DNA of 64,000 nt from Dioscorea cayenensis subsp. rotundata (GCF_009730915.1 NC_052477.1:620001-684000), one strand, 5' to 3'; counted from the first letter of the stretch, positions 13,011 through 29,588 are shown. The notes: generated by a model not told the origin, from the letters alone. A program made the numbers and translations.

Positions 13011-14047
13011 TAGACTGTCACACACTATGTTTAACATTCTGATGTGAATAATAATATCCTTTTTTTAAAATTAATTGTATATATATATATATATATCTGA
13101 TATTTAATGACATGTATTGAAAAATTATTTTATATACATAAAAAATAAAAAAAAATAAATGATTTTAATTATCGGGAAAATAATTTTGCTATTTTGTAGG
13201 CTGTAAATAGGAAAACCTAAAAAAAAAAAGTTTTTTTTTCACATCTGTGCAAATTAAAATACTGGCTAGTCTAATAGAAACTAATATTTTAGATGCTGAT
13301 ATTATATATATATATAGAATATGTCAACTGTATATGTCAACTGTAGAGAGATTAGTGTTAGATTTTGATTTTTTTATAATTGCTATAGGTATAACAGATA
13401 TAAGATTGAACAGTTGAAAAAAATTGTTGAGACATCTGTCCACTAGTAGATTGAACAGTTTGGATCAAATTACTGTACTGATGCAAACATCTGTAGATTT
13501 TTTTAAATTCAAAATCTACATACAAACGTTCGTAGATGATGGATGCTCGTGTATATATATATTAATTATTCATATATTTTTGAAAATGTGAAGTGTCTAC
13601 TCTCTAGTCATCAAAAAAGCTTTAGAACTTGATAACATTCTATAAATAAGACATGAATATGTTCCATACTCAATGAAAAAATGTTAAGAAATCTGTCAAA
13701 ATTTGACCAATCAAACATGATCAAAGTAAATTCATTAACACTCAGTGCTAAGGAAGATATTAGCAACTTTGATTTCATACAGAAAAAAATACAGATAAAA
13801 AAGAACACTGGATGCCATGAACATGACACAATCCAACAGGGAGATTACAATTCTCAAATACATGAAAGACAAACAAGTATAGCAGTCTGTCATATAAAAA
13901 CTAATTCATAAACCAATGCAATTAAAAAAATTAATAAAAAAAAAAATCCCTGATCCTTTGGCAGGAAAATTAAGTATTGAAACAGGATGAATGTGTTCTA
14001 GCAAAAAAACACCTATTGAGTTGTGAAAACAAGATATTTGGGTACAA
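13011..14047. other. intergenic between PPR promoter and importin-alpha 3' end
   Basis: AT-rich with (TA)n tracts near 13077-13096, 13302 and 13551. The right part should include the 3'UTR of importin-alpha. No gene recognised. Confidence 0.5.
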
Positions 14048-17000
14048 TCAGCCAAATTTGAATCCACCATTAGGAAGAGCTGGCTGGCCTCCGCCGAAAT
14101 GAAATACTTGTTCTTCGTCATTAGGGCCTGCTCCATTTCGTTCTTCCTCTTCGTCCTCAACCCAATATGTCTCCAAGATCTTAATGGTCTTTTCATATAT
14201 GTCATTGTTGTCGTGGCCCTGGAGATTCTCGATTTTATCCAAACCCTCACAATCGTCGATCATCTGAGCGTAGATATTCACTCCATCAGTTTTCCCCAGT
14301 TCTTTTTCGGCCTCACCCACCTTTAGGATGTTCTCAAGGCCTTCAAGGCAGACTGTTACAATCCTCGGGTCTGGGCAGACAAGAAGATCACATAGTGGCT
14401 TAATGCAGCCTTGACTCACCAAGTAGCTGCAAACACCATTAAGAGTCTTGAGTTAATGACACAATATGCCAAACCACTGGTGGTCAGTGGATAATATAAT
14501 CTAACATTCAGTTCAATCAGATCTTTGCGTTTGGAACATATGATCATAAATTTGGGTTTTGAGCAAAAATAAAAGGCATCAACTATTTTTATCATTGGTA
14601 ACCAGATGAATTCAGAAGCTTAGATAGTGATATTTAAGAAACATCTATTTAACTAAAACATAAGTGCAGGGGTTTAACCATCTTGTGAATAACTTTGTAA
14701 TAAACTAAATATTTATGAAGCCATCTGCATTCCAACATGATAATTATAACTATAAGTAAACAAAGAATTTGATACACATAGAGGAACAATGTAACATACT
14801 GAATCTGCTCACTTGAACCACCGGAAGTTGCATTTGATATGGCCCATGCAGCTTCTTTCTTGATGTCAAATTCTGCATGTTGCAGTAGATGCACTAGAGG
14901 ACTGATGATGTTTGCATCAATGACAGCCTGTAAAGGAGCATCAAAATCAGCGCTAATTTCAAGGTTTTTTATCCCACAGAATATAATGCAAACTCAAGAC
15001 AAATCTTTGCCTGGATCTGAGCTCTATTTCCAGCAGTGATGTTTGAAATGGTCCAACAAGCTTCTTTCTTGATGCTCTTTTTGTAGCTTTGGGTCAGAAG
15101 TTGGAGGAGACAAGGGAGTACCCCGTTGTCTATTATGAACTATGGAAACAATAAACCAATCAATTAGAAGCTATAGCATCAGAAAGGAAATGCATATATT
15201 AGAAATTAAATATCAACATCAATATTTTCGGCGAAAGTAAAATCAAAGCAACCTAATGCAGTCTGCATGAAGATGGCAGATAAGCAGGCTATAACTGAAA
15301 AAGATGTTGAAAAGTAAATGATAACAGGGATCTCTTATGGTCAACTAAAAATGACATATTTTGTTTTAAGAGAAGGAAATGTCATTACTTTTGGGACAGA
15401 AAATATGAAAGTATCCAGCTAGATGAGCAACAGTAGCTCAAAGTGTACAATTTGATTCATATAAAATTCCAGTTGAATAACAACCATGCCATCTACTTGG
15501 ATATCTGAATATGATAGATACCTGAGTCTGAGAATCATCTCCGGTGACAATGTTACCCACTGTCCTCAGAGCAGGGAATTAGGACTGTAGGAGATGGATG
15601 ACTGGATAAAACATGAATCATATTAGTTGAATAAATTAACCAAATTATCAATGGTTGGCTAAGAAAGAACTAAAGCAAACAGTAGTCACTTACAGCAGAA
15701 GCTCCACAAGCCTTGGACAGACACCAGCCTCAATCACCGCTTGAATTTTGTCATTGGTTCCATCAGAAAGGTAGGAAAGAGCCCAACAAGCATCAGTTAG
15801 AACTTCCTCATCAGTTGAGTGAATTAGGTGCTGAAGTGCTTGCAGCGCAGGTCTTGTCTGAAACCAATCAATGGGAATAGCACCCAACAGCAAATAAGTT
15901 TGTGTCAAAAAAAAAAAAAAAATCTTTTTTTAGGTACTCTCACAGCTCTCACCTGCTCAAATGGTGCTGGTGGCTTTCCTCGGCAAAAGTTAGATAGTGT
16001 CCAGGTAGCATTCCGCAGCATAGATATTTTTGAATGCTCATTCAACTGAGCCAGCAACGGGATCAGGGCACCATGACCAAGAACAAGATCCCTACAACTT
16101 GGGGAGTCACCAGCTACATTACCTAGGGCCCATACAGCCTGTTCAACAGAACAAGTAACCATGGAGAAAAAGTTGACTAGCAAAGGAGTTTATGTTGTCA
16201 TTTTACATCTAAAGTGAACATCACTAAGAAAGATTAGCATGAGAGAACCAACCTGTTCCCTAACATCATCACTTGGAGAGCTCAGAAGCTGCACAAACTT
16301 TGGGACAGCACCATGTTCTATCACAACTCTTGTATGTTCAGAAGTTCCAGAAGCAACATTTGTCAGTGCCCAAGCAGCCTCAAACTAGAAGGAAAATACT
16401 ATTAAGTTTAAAATCTCAACATAAAAACTTTAACACAAGCGAGTACAAAACTATAACAAGGACATGCAGACACTGACCCATAAATGGGGTGTCATTAAAT
16501 GCTAAAGACAAACAAACCTGCAGTTGTGGCAGATCATGTCTTGAAAGAAATTCAACAAACCGTGGGACAACCCCTGCCTTGATGACTTCCTCAATTGGAG
16601 GACTGCGCTCTAAAAAACATATACCAAAATTGATTACAAATAACAAAAATAACATAAATCCACAAAAGAAGAAAAACCAAATTATGAATTCATGCAAACG
16701 AAGACAAACCAAATTATGAATCCATACCGATTGATAAGAGCTTCCTGAACTGAGTGGTGGCTTCCAACTGTAAAGTGGGATTCTCAGACCATACCCCTTG
16801 TACCATTGCAGGAAGGCTTTCCAACTGCAAGAGGATAGCGCAACTAGATTTATTTTAGGTCCAACAAAAAGACAACAGATATGGTTATAGTATAGACCAT
16901 TCTTCAGAAAATCTTCAGAGGCATATATATATATATATATATATATTTAGCAAAAGGAGTTACAAGTAACTAAGGAATCTTCAGAAGCATATTTGATGGT

Positions 17001-18392
17001 CCGCTTTAAGATCTTACCAGAATAACTTCTAAGAAACCACATACTTTTGGCACAAGAAGGAAAGAGTCATTATTATCACAATCAAGAATGCAAAACAAAT
17101 TAAAAAGAAACCTGATGCAAGACAATTGCATCTAACCATGTAATTCAGGACTGGTTTTGTAGTTAAAAAAATTCCAATGCTACTGATTTAGATGACAAAC
17201 TGAGGCATTTAGTTTAGAAAAATAAAAAAATTAAAACACTCGGTAATCTTATTTATACTCAAACACTCAAATGCTCCATAATTGGTCCACAGAGGATTGA
17301 TCTTCACACAACTTAACAAATAAATCAAAGCCTTTTATTCATCAAAAGAAGTTTGCTACTTGAAGCATTCACGTGTTTATATAAACCTAATTATTCACAA
17401 AACAAACACAACTAGAAAAAGATAAGAAACTTCTAATTTGATATCAAACCCCATGTCTCCATTTAGATGTCTGCCTAGTATGCTTTTATATACCTTTGGC
17501 TTCATTGTCCGCAATAAACCCACTCAACAAATTCATTTGAACAAATAAGAAACCCAAAGTTTAAGAAATGTTGACAAGAAAAAAACAAAATCATCATTAC
17601 AAAAATAGTCACCACCTCCACCCCCTCCACAGTAGGAGAGTAATATTTCATTTTTCTCCCAAGTCCAAGGTCAAGAGTTTGCATCCCTCCCAACTTAATG
17701 GTTGAGGGATAGTGACTTGTCCGAAACTAGAGTGATCTAAAAAATTTTAAAACAAGTAAAAGGCCTTAACTTAATCACTGTCAGAAGGAAAAATTCATCA
17801 ATAATCAGATGCATAGAAATAAAAAAACTTGATTTTTTTTCACAATGATGAAATTTTCAATTCCTCAAAAATATTATAATAGAGAAAGCACATGAACAAG
17901 CCCCTGTTCTATTCAAATGCAACTCCAAACTAGCCGATCTATACCAACCAAACAGAACGCATTCGCTAAATCAATCACAAATCAAAACAATTCAGTGAAT
18001 TCACGCGTGATCCGATGCTACAATGGCAAAATCTAATAAATCAAACAAATCAGCAAATCTCAACACATTTCAAACCAGAATTCCAAGTGATCTACGATAT
18101 CAATAGATCTATATCTCTATTATTGCATTACAACGAAAATCACCAAAAACAATCAAAAGAGCACCTTCTTATCGATCGGGGCGGAGGGGAGGGAAGCGGG
18201 ATCGAGAGAGGGAGCGGCAGAGGCGGCGAGGAGGATAGCCTCGCGGCGCTTTTTGAGGAGGTTGTCTTCGCGCTTGTTTTTGCGGATCTCGACAAGGTTG
18301 TCCTCCCGGCGCCTCCGCGCCTCCTCCACGTCCACCCCCGTCTTGTACCCCTTCTTCCGCACCTCCACCCGCGTTCCCGGCCGCAACGACAT
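14048..18392 (-). CDS. importin subunit alpha (karyopherin alpha)
   Basis: Ten exons read on the minus strand: 18165-18392, 16728-16824, 16518-16609, 16253-16384, 15953-16138, 15694-15857, 15522-15601, 15011-15139, 14800-14927, 14048-14426; about 537 aa. Residues 1-76 are the arginine-rich importin-beta-binding domain ([18 protein letters not shown]). They are followed by about ten armadillo repeats with the NLS-binding W..SN / W.LTN ladder ([66 protein letters not shown]). The protein carries NLS cargo with importin-beta through the nuclear pore. Two oddities: exon 7 has one surplus base in a CCC run near 15573 that breaks [13 protein letters not shown], and intron 8 has a GC donor (CAG|GCAAAG). 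The rest is fully conserved, so the surplus base is probably a sequence error. Confidence 0.95.
17020..18164 (-). other. large first intron of importin-alpha
   Basis: This stretch lies within the first intron (16825-18164). It is AT-rich, with no coding segment. A faint tRNA-like phrase near 17690 was not strong enough to call a SINE. Confidence 0.6.
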
Positions 18393-19681
18393 CTCCGACG
18401 AGATCGCCGGCGACGAGATTTAGCTCACTTTCTCACCGTCGCGCTCTTTTTTTTGGAGTAGAAGGCAAGCAATGATTGAATGAGTAGAACCAACGGCGGA
18501 TGGAGCCCAAAAAAGGCTGGACTTATTGTCACCGAGAAAATAGACACTAAAAAAGGACTGACCAATAATAATGAGACACGTGTCTAAGGAAGAGGTTGTC
18601 CGCCGTGAAGAGTGACCCCAAAGTCGAATGTTTGGGTGGAGTTTGTATTAAAGATCTTTTAGATCGACACACGATTAACGCTGTTCCCATCGCGTAGTGG
18701 TCTAGTGGGTGACGATGGCGTGGTTTGTGGGACCCACCTGTGTAGCCACGTGGCGTGCCTTGGGATCATGACTTGATCTTTAATGTTTGTGATCTCGAGG
18801 TTGTTTTATTATTTCTTAAAACCGTGCCTCGGGATCAGGATGATTATCTTCGAGACGTTCACTCTTAAAATATATATATATATATATATATAAATCTTGA
18901 GGATTCATTATCATCAAAGCCGTCTTTACAATCCAATGAGTTCATATTGTCTGTTTCAAGAACCAGAAAATACTTTGATTCTAGTCTAGTATAGACTGAC
19001 ATATATTTTAAAAAAAATTAACTATAACATAAAAAAAAAATAAAAATACACATGTCAACTTGTTATAGATATGAACTCATCCATAATAACAATCGAATTA
19101 TTATCCAATCTAAAAAATAATGCCAAACAGTATTAGGAGTGGTGGGCAGTAATTACAAACAGTAAATATATACAGTATACAGTATCTATATAAATAATAG
19201 TCGTTGATCATCATCCAATAATTATAAACAAATATTTCTAATAAAACAATAATCTGTTAGATGACTTAAACCCATATATATATATATATATATAAATATA
19301 TTTCACCAAATCAAACACACTTCACTTTGTGTAAACATACAAAATGCAACTGGAATGCTTCAACTGAGTTTGCGGTTCAAAACGAAACCAATAACTTTAA
19401 TTTATGCAAATTACAGAGTTTGAGAATTTTAAATTCTCACAAAACAAATTGAGTTGAGTTGAGTTGAGTTGCAGTGAAAAATATGAAACATATATGAATG
19501 TAAACATGGTCTAAACCTGTAGATAATGTATCATCTTCTAATGTTTAAGATGATATCTCATAAACAACACACGCTAAAACCAAGTATAAACACACAGATA
19601 TCTCCAATGTTTGAGATGATATCCCATAAACAACACAAGCTATTTCGCTCTGTTTCATGTCGAATTCCAACCAATCTCCTG
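18393..19681. other. intergenic: importin-alpha promoter and helicase 3' flank
   Basis: The first 300 bp should contain the importin-alpha promoter and leader. The remainder is AT-rich with (TA)n at about 18869-18891 and 19275-19292 and a short GAGTT tandem near 19450. No gene seen. Confidence 0.5.
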
Positions 19682-23072
<3,391 letters not shown>

Positions 23073-23210
23073 CTCGCCGGAGATCCGGTGATCTCCAACG
23101 ATGCCAAAGAGGATTTGCCGGCAAGAGAAACTCAGCCACAAGTAGTCGGTGGGGACTAGAATCAAACGTTTTAATTGATATAATAAACTAATTGAACGAG
23201 AGCAACAACA

Positions 23211-23282
23211 GCGTTTGTAGTCCAACGGTTAGGATAATTGCCTTCCAAGCAATAGACCCAGGTTCGACTCCCGGCAAACGCA
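23211..23282 (+). tRNA. tRNA-Gly (anticodon TCC)
   Basis: A 72-nt cloverleaf fits: acceptor stem GCGTTTG with CAAACGC, D arm GTCC...GGAT, anticodon stem ATTGC/GCAAT around loop CTTCCAA (anticodon TCC), T arm with TTCGACT, discriminator A. Box A and box B (GGTTCGACTCC) are intact. CAACAACA immediately upstream, a TATA-like GATATAATAA about 35 bp upstream and a T-rich run from 23289 fit plant Pol III signals. From memory of plant tRNA-Gly(UCC), the acceptor pair here is T-A rather than C-G, a compensated change, and one T-stem pair is mismatched (CCAGG/CCCGG). Confidence 0.93.
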
Positions 23283-23320
23283 CATTTGAATTTTCTTTTT
23301 TTGGTTTCAAATTGTTCTAT

Positions 23321-23329
23321 AATTTTTTT
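23321..23329 (+). repeat. left target-site duplication of MULE-A
   Basis: AATTTTTTT, repeated exactly at 30526-30534 on the other side of the element. Nine base pairs is the hallmark duplication length of Mutator-like elements. Confidence 0.9.
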
Positions 23330-23434
23330 GAGTAATGCTATATGAGGCGAAGAAATCACATGAACCAGCCACACGACTGATGTGGCTGGTGACGTGGATT
23401 TCCATTTTTAAATCGAAAAGTAAAAAGGGGAGAG

Positions 23435-23820
23435 GCGTTCTTTCACTTCTCTCTCTCGTGTCTCCATCATCTCCCACTCCCGGCCGTAGCTTCCCTCCGC
23501 CGCCGTCGATTCCATCCCCCGCTCCCCGCCGCTGTTTTCATCACCCTCTCCCGGCTCCCCGTTCGGGCGGCCGCGCTCTCCCCCGTTCCCCGGTCCCCAG
23601 CCCGGTTGCAGCCTCCCTCTCTCGTTCCCGACCGCTTCCATCCCCGCTCCCCGCCGCTGTTTTCATCACCCTCTCCCGGCTCCCCGTTCAGGCCGACGCC
23701 GCTCTCCCCATTCCCGGTCCCCGGCCGGTTCGACCTCCCTCTCTCGTTCCCGACTGCTTCCATCCCCCGCTGGGGAACGCTTCACTCCCCTGCTCCCGGT
23801 ACCCATACCCGCCAATTTTA
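23435..23820 (+). repeat. GC-rich subterminal repeat block of MULE-A (left)
   Basis: CpG-rich sequence with a tandem duplication of about 127 bp (starting near 23510 and 23637). Each copy contains CTCCCCGCCGCTGTTTTCAT and TCTCTCGTTCCCGAC. Related blocks lie in inverted orientation at 29930-30420. Overlapping open frames on both strands here are by-products of base composition. It may act as the transposase promoter or as transposase-binding arrays; this is inference. Confidence 0.8.
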
Positions 23821-24270
23821 TAAATTTAGAAAATTTATTTATTTTTTCCTAGTTAAACTAATCTTAATTTAATCATCATGACCTCTTTATAAACCAAAAT
23901 ACTTGTAAAACCAAAAAATTCTGATTAGTATTGTGCAGGTGCAGGAAAACAGAATTAGTTACAAGTATTACCAAAAGTTTTTTATTAGTATTGTGTAGGA
24001 AACATAATTAATTACAATTATTGTGGTTTTACAAGGAGATCATTGTAGGTGATTAAGTTTGTACTTATTATTTTGGTTTATAAAGAGATTATGGTGGGTG
24101 ATTACGCTTATACTTATTATTTTTGTTTATAAATAGATCATGGTGGGTGATTAAATTTATATGTTGTAAAAAAAAAATGTGAGTGTTTATTGCTTGTTTA
24201 ACTTGTAAATTTATTGTTTGTCTAATTTGTGTTTCTAATTTGTGTTTAGAAGTATACTTAAAGCAAGAAC

Positions 24271-26767
24271 ATGGAAGAAGTGATACTTGGGTGTTATGAG
24301 CAAGGAAATAATGATGTCGAAGTTGGATGTTCAAGTTATGAAATACATGGCAAAGAAAAACCGGTAGATTTGGATTTAGTTGAAAATATTGTGCCGGAGG
24401 CCGGTATGATACTTGACTCCGAAGAAGAAGTTTATGAATTGTATGTCAAGTATGCGCGGCATGAAGGGTTTGGCATCACCAAAAAAAGCACAAGATTAGG
24501 TGATGATGAAAAACTGAAATATTACACGCTAGCATGTTCAAGAGGTGGCAAACGAATATCTACTTCAAAAAACTCCTTCAACCCAAGGCTATCTACTAAA
24601 GTAAATTGTCCGGCGAAGATTAATGTCATTGTTAGCAATAATGGGAGATTTACCATTTCAAGTGTCAATTTAGAGCATAATCATGCACTTAGCCCAAAAA
24701 AAGCTCGTTTCCAAAAGTGTAATAAAAACATTGATACATGTGTCAAAAGAAGGCTTGAATTAAACGACCAAGCGGGGATAAGCCTAAGCAAAAATTTTCA
24801 TTCCTTAGCTGTTGAAAGTGGGGGTTATGAAAATTTAACATATACTGAAAAAGATTGTAGGAATTATATTGCGAAAGCAAGGCAATTTAGGCTTGGTGTT
24901 GGTGATGTGGTTGCACTTGGAAAATATTTCTCCCGCATGCAACAAAGAAACACAGAATTTTTCCATTTGATTGACATGGATGAGGAAGGTCGTTTGAGAA
25001 ATGTGTTTTGGGAGGATGCGAGGTCTATAGCGGCTTATGAAGCTTTTGGTGACATAATTTCCTTTGATACAACATACTTGACAAATAAGTATGACATGCC
25101 ATTTGCTCCGTTCGTCGGTGTAAATCATCATGGGCAAACGGTATTGTTTGGGTGTGGTTTATTGTCGAAGGAAGATACAGAAACATATGTTTGGCTCTTC
25201 AAAACTTGGTTGGAGTGTATGTCAGGCAAGGCTCCTAAAGCAATTATTACAGACCAGTGTATGGCTATTCAGGGTGCAGTTAGATTGGTTTTTCCAAATT
25301 CTCATCACCGCCTTTGCCTTTGGCATATCATGAAGAAGGTTCCCGAGAAGCTTGGAGGTTTAAATGAATACAAAGCAATCAAGAAGATTTTGAAACGCAT
25401 CACGTATGAAGTAGTGGATACTCAAGAGTTTGAAGACACGTACTTGAAGATGATGGCGGACTATAACATTAAGAGCAATGAATGGCTGAATTCTCTATTC
25501 AAAATTCGTGATCGTTGGGCTCCAGTTTATGTTAGAGGCATATTTTGGGCTGGAATGTCTACCACGCAAAGAAGTGAAAGCGTTAATGCATTTTTCGATG
25601 GTTATGTTGGTCCGACGACTTCATTGAAGCAGTTTGTTGAGCAATATGATAATGCCTTGAAAAGTAAGATTGAGAAAGAGAACAAAGCTGATTTTGCTTC
25701 ATTTAACTCATGTTTTCCATTGATCACTGATTGCTATTTTGAGAAGCAACTTCAAGAAGCATACACAAATGAGATTTTTAAATTGTTTCAAGATGAGTTG
25801 CGAGGGATGATATATTGCAATCTTACTATCACTGGTGTGCATGGGGCAGTCTGCTCATTTTCAGGTGTCTGATGTTGTCAAAGGGAAAGAAAGTGCATTC
25901 AGAAAACAAGTGGTATATAATGTTTACACTAATGAGGAAGAATTTGACATTAAATGCTCTTGTCAGCTGTTTGAGTTCAGGGGGATTATTTGTAGGCACA
26001 TTTGCAAGGTGCTTATTGAGAAGAATGTTAACGACATTCCTTCTAGGTACATTTTACCACGATGGAGGAAGGACATCAAACACATGCATACATATGTACA
26101 GAATTGTTATGATGACCCACAGACCAATGGTGAGAAACTGCGGTACAATAAATTGTGTTCTCATTTTACTAAAGCCGCAGAACTTGGAGCAATGTCAGAT
26201 GACAAATACATGTCCTTGATAAAACATGTGGACGAGGCAATTGAGAAGTTGATGGACAACACAACTTGCAAGGAAAACTTTACACATACGTTGTCGGAGG
26301 CGACTAATGTGCCACACCAAAAATTTCTCACCCCTTTAAAGGTGCGGAGCAAGGGTCGTCCACCATCTAAGAGGAAGAAGTCAAAAGTTGAAGAAATAAT
26401 AATCAAAAACAAGAAAAAGGTATGTTAATGTAGTATCATATCCATTACGGCCTTAGTTTTTTTTGTTTTTGAATTTTTTTTATTTGATGGTGTAACATCC
26501 ATGTTATTATTGGCAGAAGTCACAATCAAAGGGAGATGCATTAGCTCAAAGAATTATACAAGATGATCATTGCACACAAGAGAGTGTGGTAATTCTCTTG
26601 TAATTCTCATTAATGTCCAACTTACGTATTTGAATCATTTAATTTTAAGTAATGATTTATTTGTTTATAATCTCTTTTCTTAGGTGAATTCAAATTCTAT
26701 ATCGATCAATCTGGACATGCATCACAGCTCGTCTTTAGGTTTTACAAGCCAATGCAATGAGCTCTGA
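24271..26767 (+). CDS. FAR1-type Mutator-like transposase
   Basis: Three exons (24271-26419, 26517-26588, 26684-26767) encode about 767 aa. In order: a FAR1 DNA-binding domain (YVKYARHEGFGITKKS at about 58-73, SVNLEHNHALSPKK ahead of 150); the MULE transposase core with catalytic aspartates in SFDTTYLTNKYDMPFAPFVG and IITDQCMAIQGAV, then HRLCLWHI; and a SWIM zinc finger (CSCQLFEFRGIICRHICKVL). The tail is basic (KGRPPSKRKKSKVEE). Such proteins bind the element ends and move it; relatives were domesticated as FAR1/FHY3 light-signalling factors. One surplus base in a GGGG run near 25848 shifts the frame ahead of QVSDVVKGKE. Apart from that it looks whole, and the element rather than the host appears to own it. 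Confidence 0.92.
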
Positions 26768-26988
26768 TTATGGTGAGTTGCAAGATGTATATATTTATTT
26801 TCGTATTTAATACTTAGTGATTAAGATTGTTGGTGATATGAAGTTGTGATGTATTATTCATTTTCACTTTTCAGGGAATCGTATTGAGGTGCAAGTTACT
26901 CATATATCGATCAATTTTTGTGTTCATATTCATGTTCATGCTCCTGGAGGAAAATCAGAAATTTCATGCTCACGTTCATGCTCATGTT

Positions 26989-27450
26989 ATAAGATTTTTG
27001 TGTTTGTTGCTTATGTTTGATGAAGAGATGGTTCATTTGAGTAGTGATGTATTTGTGTTCATGTTATAATGTTTGTTGCTTATGTTTGATGAAGAGATGG
27101 TTCATTTGAGTAGTGATGTATTTGTGTTCATGGTTCATTTGAGTAGTGATGTATTTGTGTTCATGTTATAATGTTTGTTGCTTATGTTTGATGAAGAGAT
27201 GGTTCATTTGAGTAGTGATGTATTTGTGTTCATGGTTCATTTGAGTAGTGATGTATTTGTGTTCATGTTATAATGTTTGTTGCTTATGTTTGATGAAGAG
27301 ATTGTTCATTTGAGTAATGATGTATTTGTGTTCATGTTATAATGTTTGTTGCTTATGTTTGATGAAGAGATGGTTCATTTGAGTTATGATGTATTTGTGT
27401 TCATGTTATAAGATTTTTGTGTTTGTTGCTTATGTTTGATGAAGATAATT
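26989..27450 (+). repeat. 69-bp minisatellite inside MULE-A
   Basis: About six copies of a unit containing GTTTGTTGCTTATGTTTGAT and ATGTATTTGTGTTCATG. Twice an extra 33-bp half unit (GTTCATTTGAG...) is inserted, giving 69-33-69-33-69 spacing. The first and last copies share the variant TTATAAGATTTTTGTG, so the array is mirror-marked. No coding function is supported. Confidence 0.85.
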
Positions 27451-29588
27451 GATTTGTAATTTTAATTTGCAGTGATGAATACGAAAATTTGTCAATCCCC
27501 ATAGAGCTGGAGAAACCTGTGAAACCTCCACTACATAGAATACAACATGCCAAACATCTCAATCTAGTACATTTTTTCTCAAACTAAACATATTTGCTCA
27601 ATCTAGTACATTTATCATAATTCCTAGCAAAATAATGTTTATAGGAATGGAACATTTGTCATACAACATGCCAAACATATTTGCAGGAATGGAACATCCT
27701 TCTTGAAGCCAGTTTCCGCACATAAATTTCTGCACATATGCTCCCAGTTTCTGAACATCAGCTCCCAGTTTCTGAACATCCTTCCAGTACATGCTGCTAT
27801 CAGCTCCCAGTTTATGCACATAAATTTCTTACATCAGTCCAGGGGACTTACAAATGCTCTGGAAGCTCCCCATTGTAATGATGCATGTTGAAGTCCAGTG
27901 GCTCAAGAGCAATGTTTTAATGACATCGGCACATCTTTCCTGCGCATAGACCAAGCAGCTAAAAATTTGTCAAAATCAACTTAAAGTTCCATAGAGTGTA
28001 GTAAATAATTTTTCGAGAAACACAAGTCAAACAGATTACAAAAATTAACAAATTGATCAAAAGTAACAATATCTTCATCTTGTACATCAGCGGTACAAAC
28101 ATTTCATCATTTGTCTAACATAAATTGCTAGCAGCTAATACATACCACACTTACTAGAACAAACACCAAGAGAAAAAGTTTATCATACAATTGTAACAAT
28201 AAAAGCAATGTATTAATGACTTACAAAGTACAGATGAGCAAAAGAGGATACTGTCATCAGGATCAAAGGCCAAAATCCCAATAGACAAAAAGTACCTAAC
28301 AACCTCTAAACCTCTCGATAACATATGTAAACAAATATAAGTCAAGATAATACTTTTTCAGCAGAACAATACTTTTACTAATTTTGGGTTGCTTGCCAGA
28401 TTACACACAAAAGTATCCTGCTTATTCAAGTTCAGTTCAAAGCAATAATTACTTCATCGAATAACCATCCAACAACCATATCAAACCTAGAGACCAATCA
28501 ACAGGTATGAACCAAGATCCACAATCTCCCTGAAAAAACCTGTCAGAGTTGATTAGCAAAAAAGAAAAAGGTAACAGTTCCATAGCTTATTCTATATATT
28601 CCACAATACTTGTTCATTCATACCCAACAAAAATTATATCTTTTGGAAAAACTCAGAAACAATTGCTCCAAATGGACAAAAATTTTACACATGAACCGAA
28701 CATAAGGTGAAGAAAACCAAGTCCAAACAACAAACACTCTACAATTCCTCAATGTAAGAAATTCCAATAATTCTAACCATCCTTTTCATAGTAATTGGAG
28801 CAAGACCTTGAAGGTTCAGGCCAAAATCTAAGATATCACAAATGGAACACTCAACTTGGAAAAAGGATTAAATATGATAAGTAAGAGTAACTAAAAAAAA
28901 AACATCAAAGCAATGCCTATAACTCAAAAGCACATATTGCAGCACTCTATATCCCATGTCACAAAATAAAGAAGTGTCACAGTAGATTAAATGAAAAATT
29001 AAAACTCAGAATTTTTTTTTTCGTTTTTGAAAAACAAAAAAGGATAAAGTGATAACCTACATGTAATTAACAAATTAAAAGTCAGAACTTGAATCAACTA
29101 TGAAACTCACCAAAACTCCATGAATTAACTACCGAAAGGCACTCAGATGATTCCAAATCCGCAACTCAAGTAACATGGCAATAAACATAAATCAAAGGGA
29201 GAACAAAATCAAATTCCAGGACACCTATGTTCCTTTGAATTGCAAGTGAAAACCATAATTTCATAAGAAAAACCTCAAATAGGGAACTTGCATGCTTGTA
29301 AGTCCCCGATGTCATTCCGATCCCATGCTACGTCCCACCTCCCTGCTCCCGACTATCTTCTCTTCCATCTGCGAGCTTTACATCAAACTTGATAGATATC
29401 AAGAAATAACAAAAGAAACAAACAGTTTAAGAAGAATAAAAAAAGGCTCGGATCTTGCCCCTCCTGTTCTTTTGCATGGATAAACATCGAATCAAGGGTC
29501 AGCAACTAAAGTTGCCACGCCACCCAATTTCTATACTCTTTTTATAGGGCAAATCATCATGGCCAAGACCATCATTACTAAAAGAGTA
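27451..29588. other. MULE-A interior, no recognised gene
   Basis: AT-rich. Near 27700-27830 the phrase CTCCCAGTTTCTGAACAT recurs three times with variants; this makes a repetitive minus-strand frame (VQKLGA units) that I do not regard as a gene. Some of this could be captured host sequence, but nothing recognisable remains. Confidence 0.5.

Noticed and set aside
17640-17745. Possible SINE with GGTCAAGAGTTTGCATCCC
   Set aside because: Box-B-like phrase only; no box A at the right spacing, no target duplication, no tail.
18015-18461. 148-codon plus-strand frame
   Set aside because: Antisense shadow of importin-alpha exon 1 and its promoter; composition is set by the arginine-rich IBB domain on the other strand.
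18690-18760. tRNA-like phrase CGTAGTGGTCTAGTGGGTG
   Set aside because: Resembles a box A but no box B at the right distance and no foldable cloverleaf.
23335-23872. Long overlapping open frames on both strands in GC-rich DNA
   Set aside because: They follow from the CpG-rich repeat composition of the MULE-A left subterminal block; no domain, no splice logic, and three overlapping frames are open at once.
27598-27821. Minus-strand frame with VQKLGA repeats
   Set aside because: Arises from a short tandem repeat of CTCCCAGTTTCTGAACAT inside MULE-A; no start context or homology.
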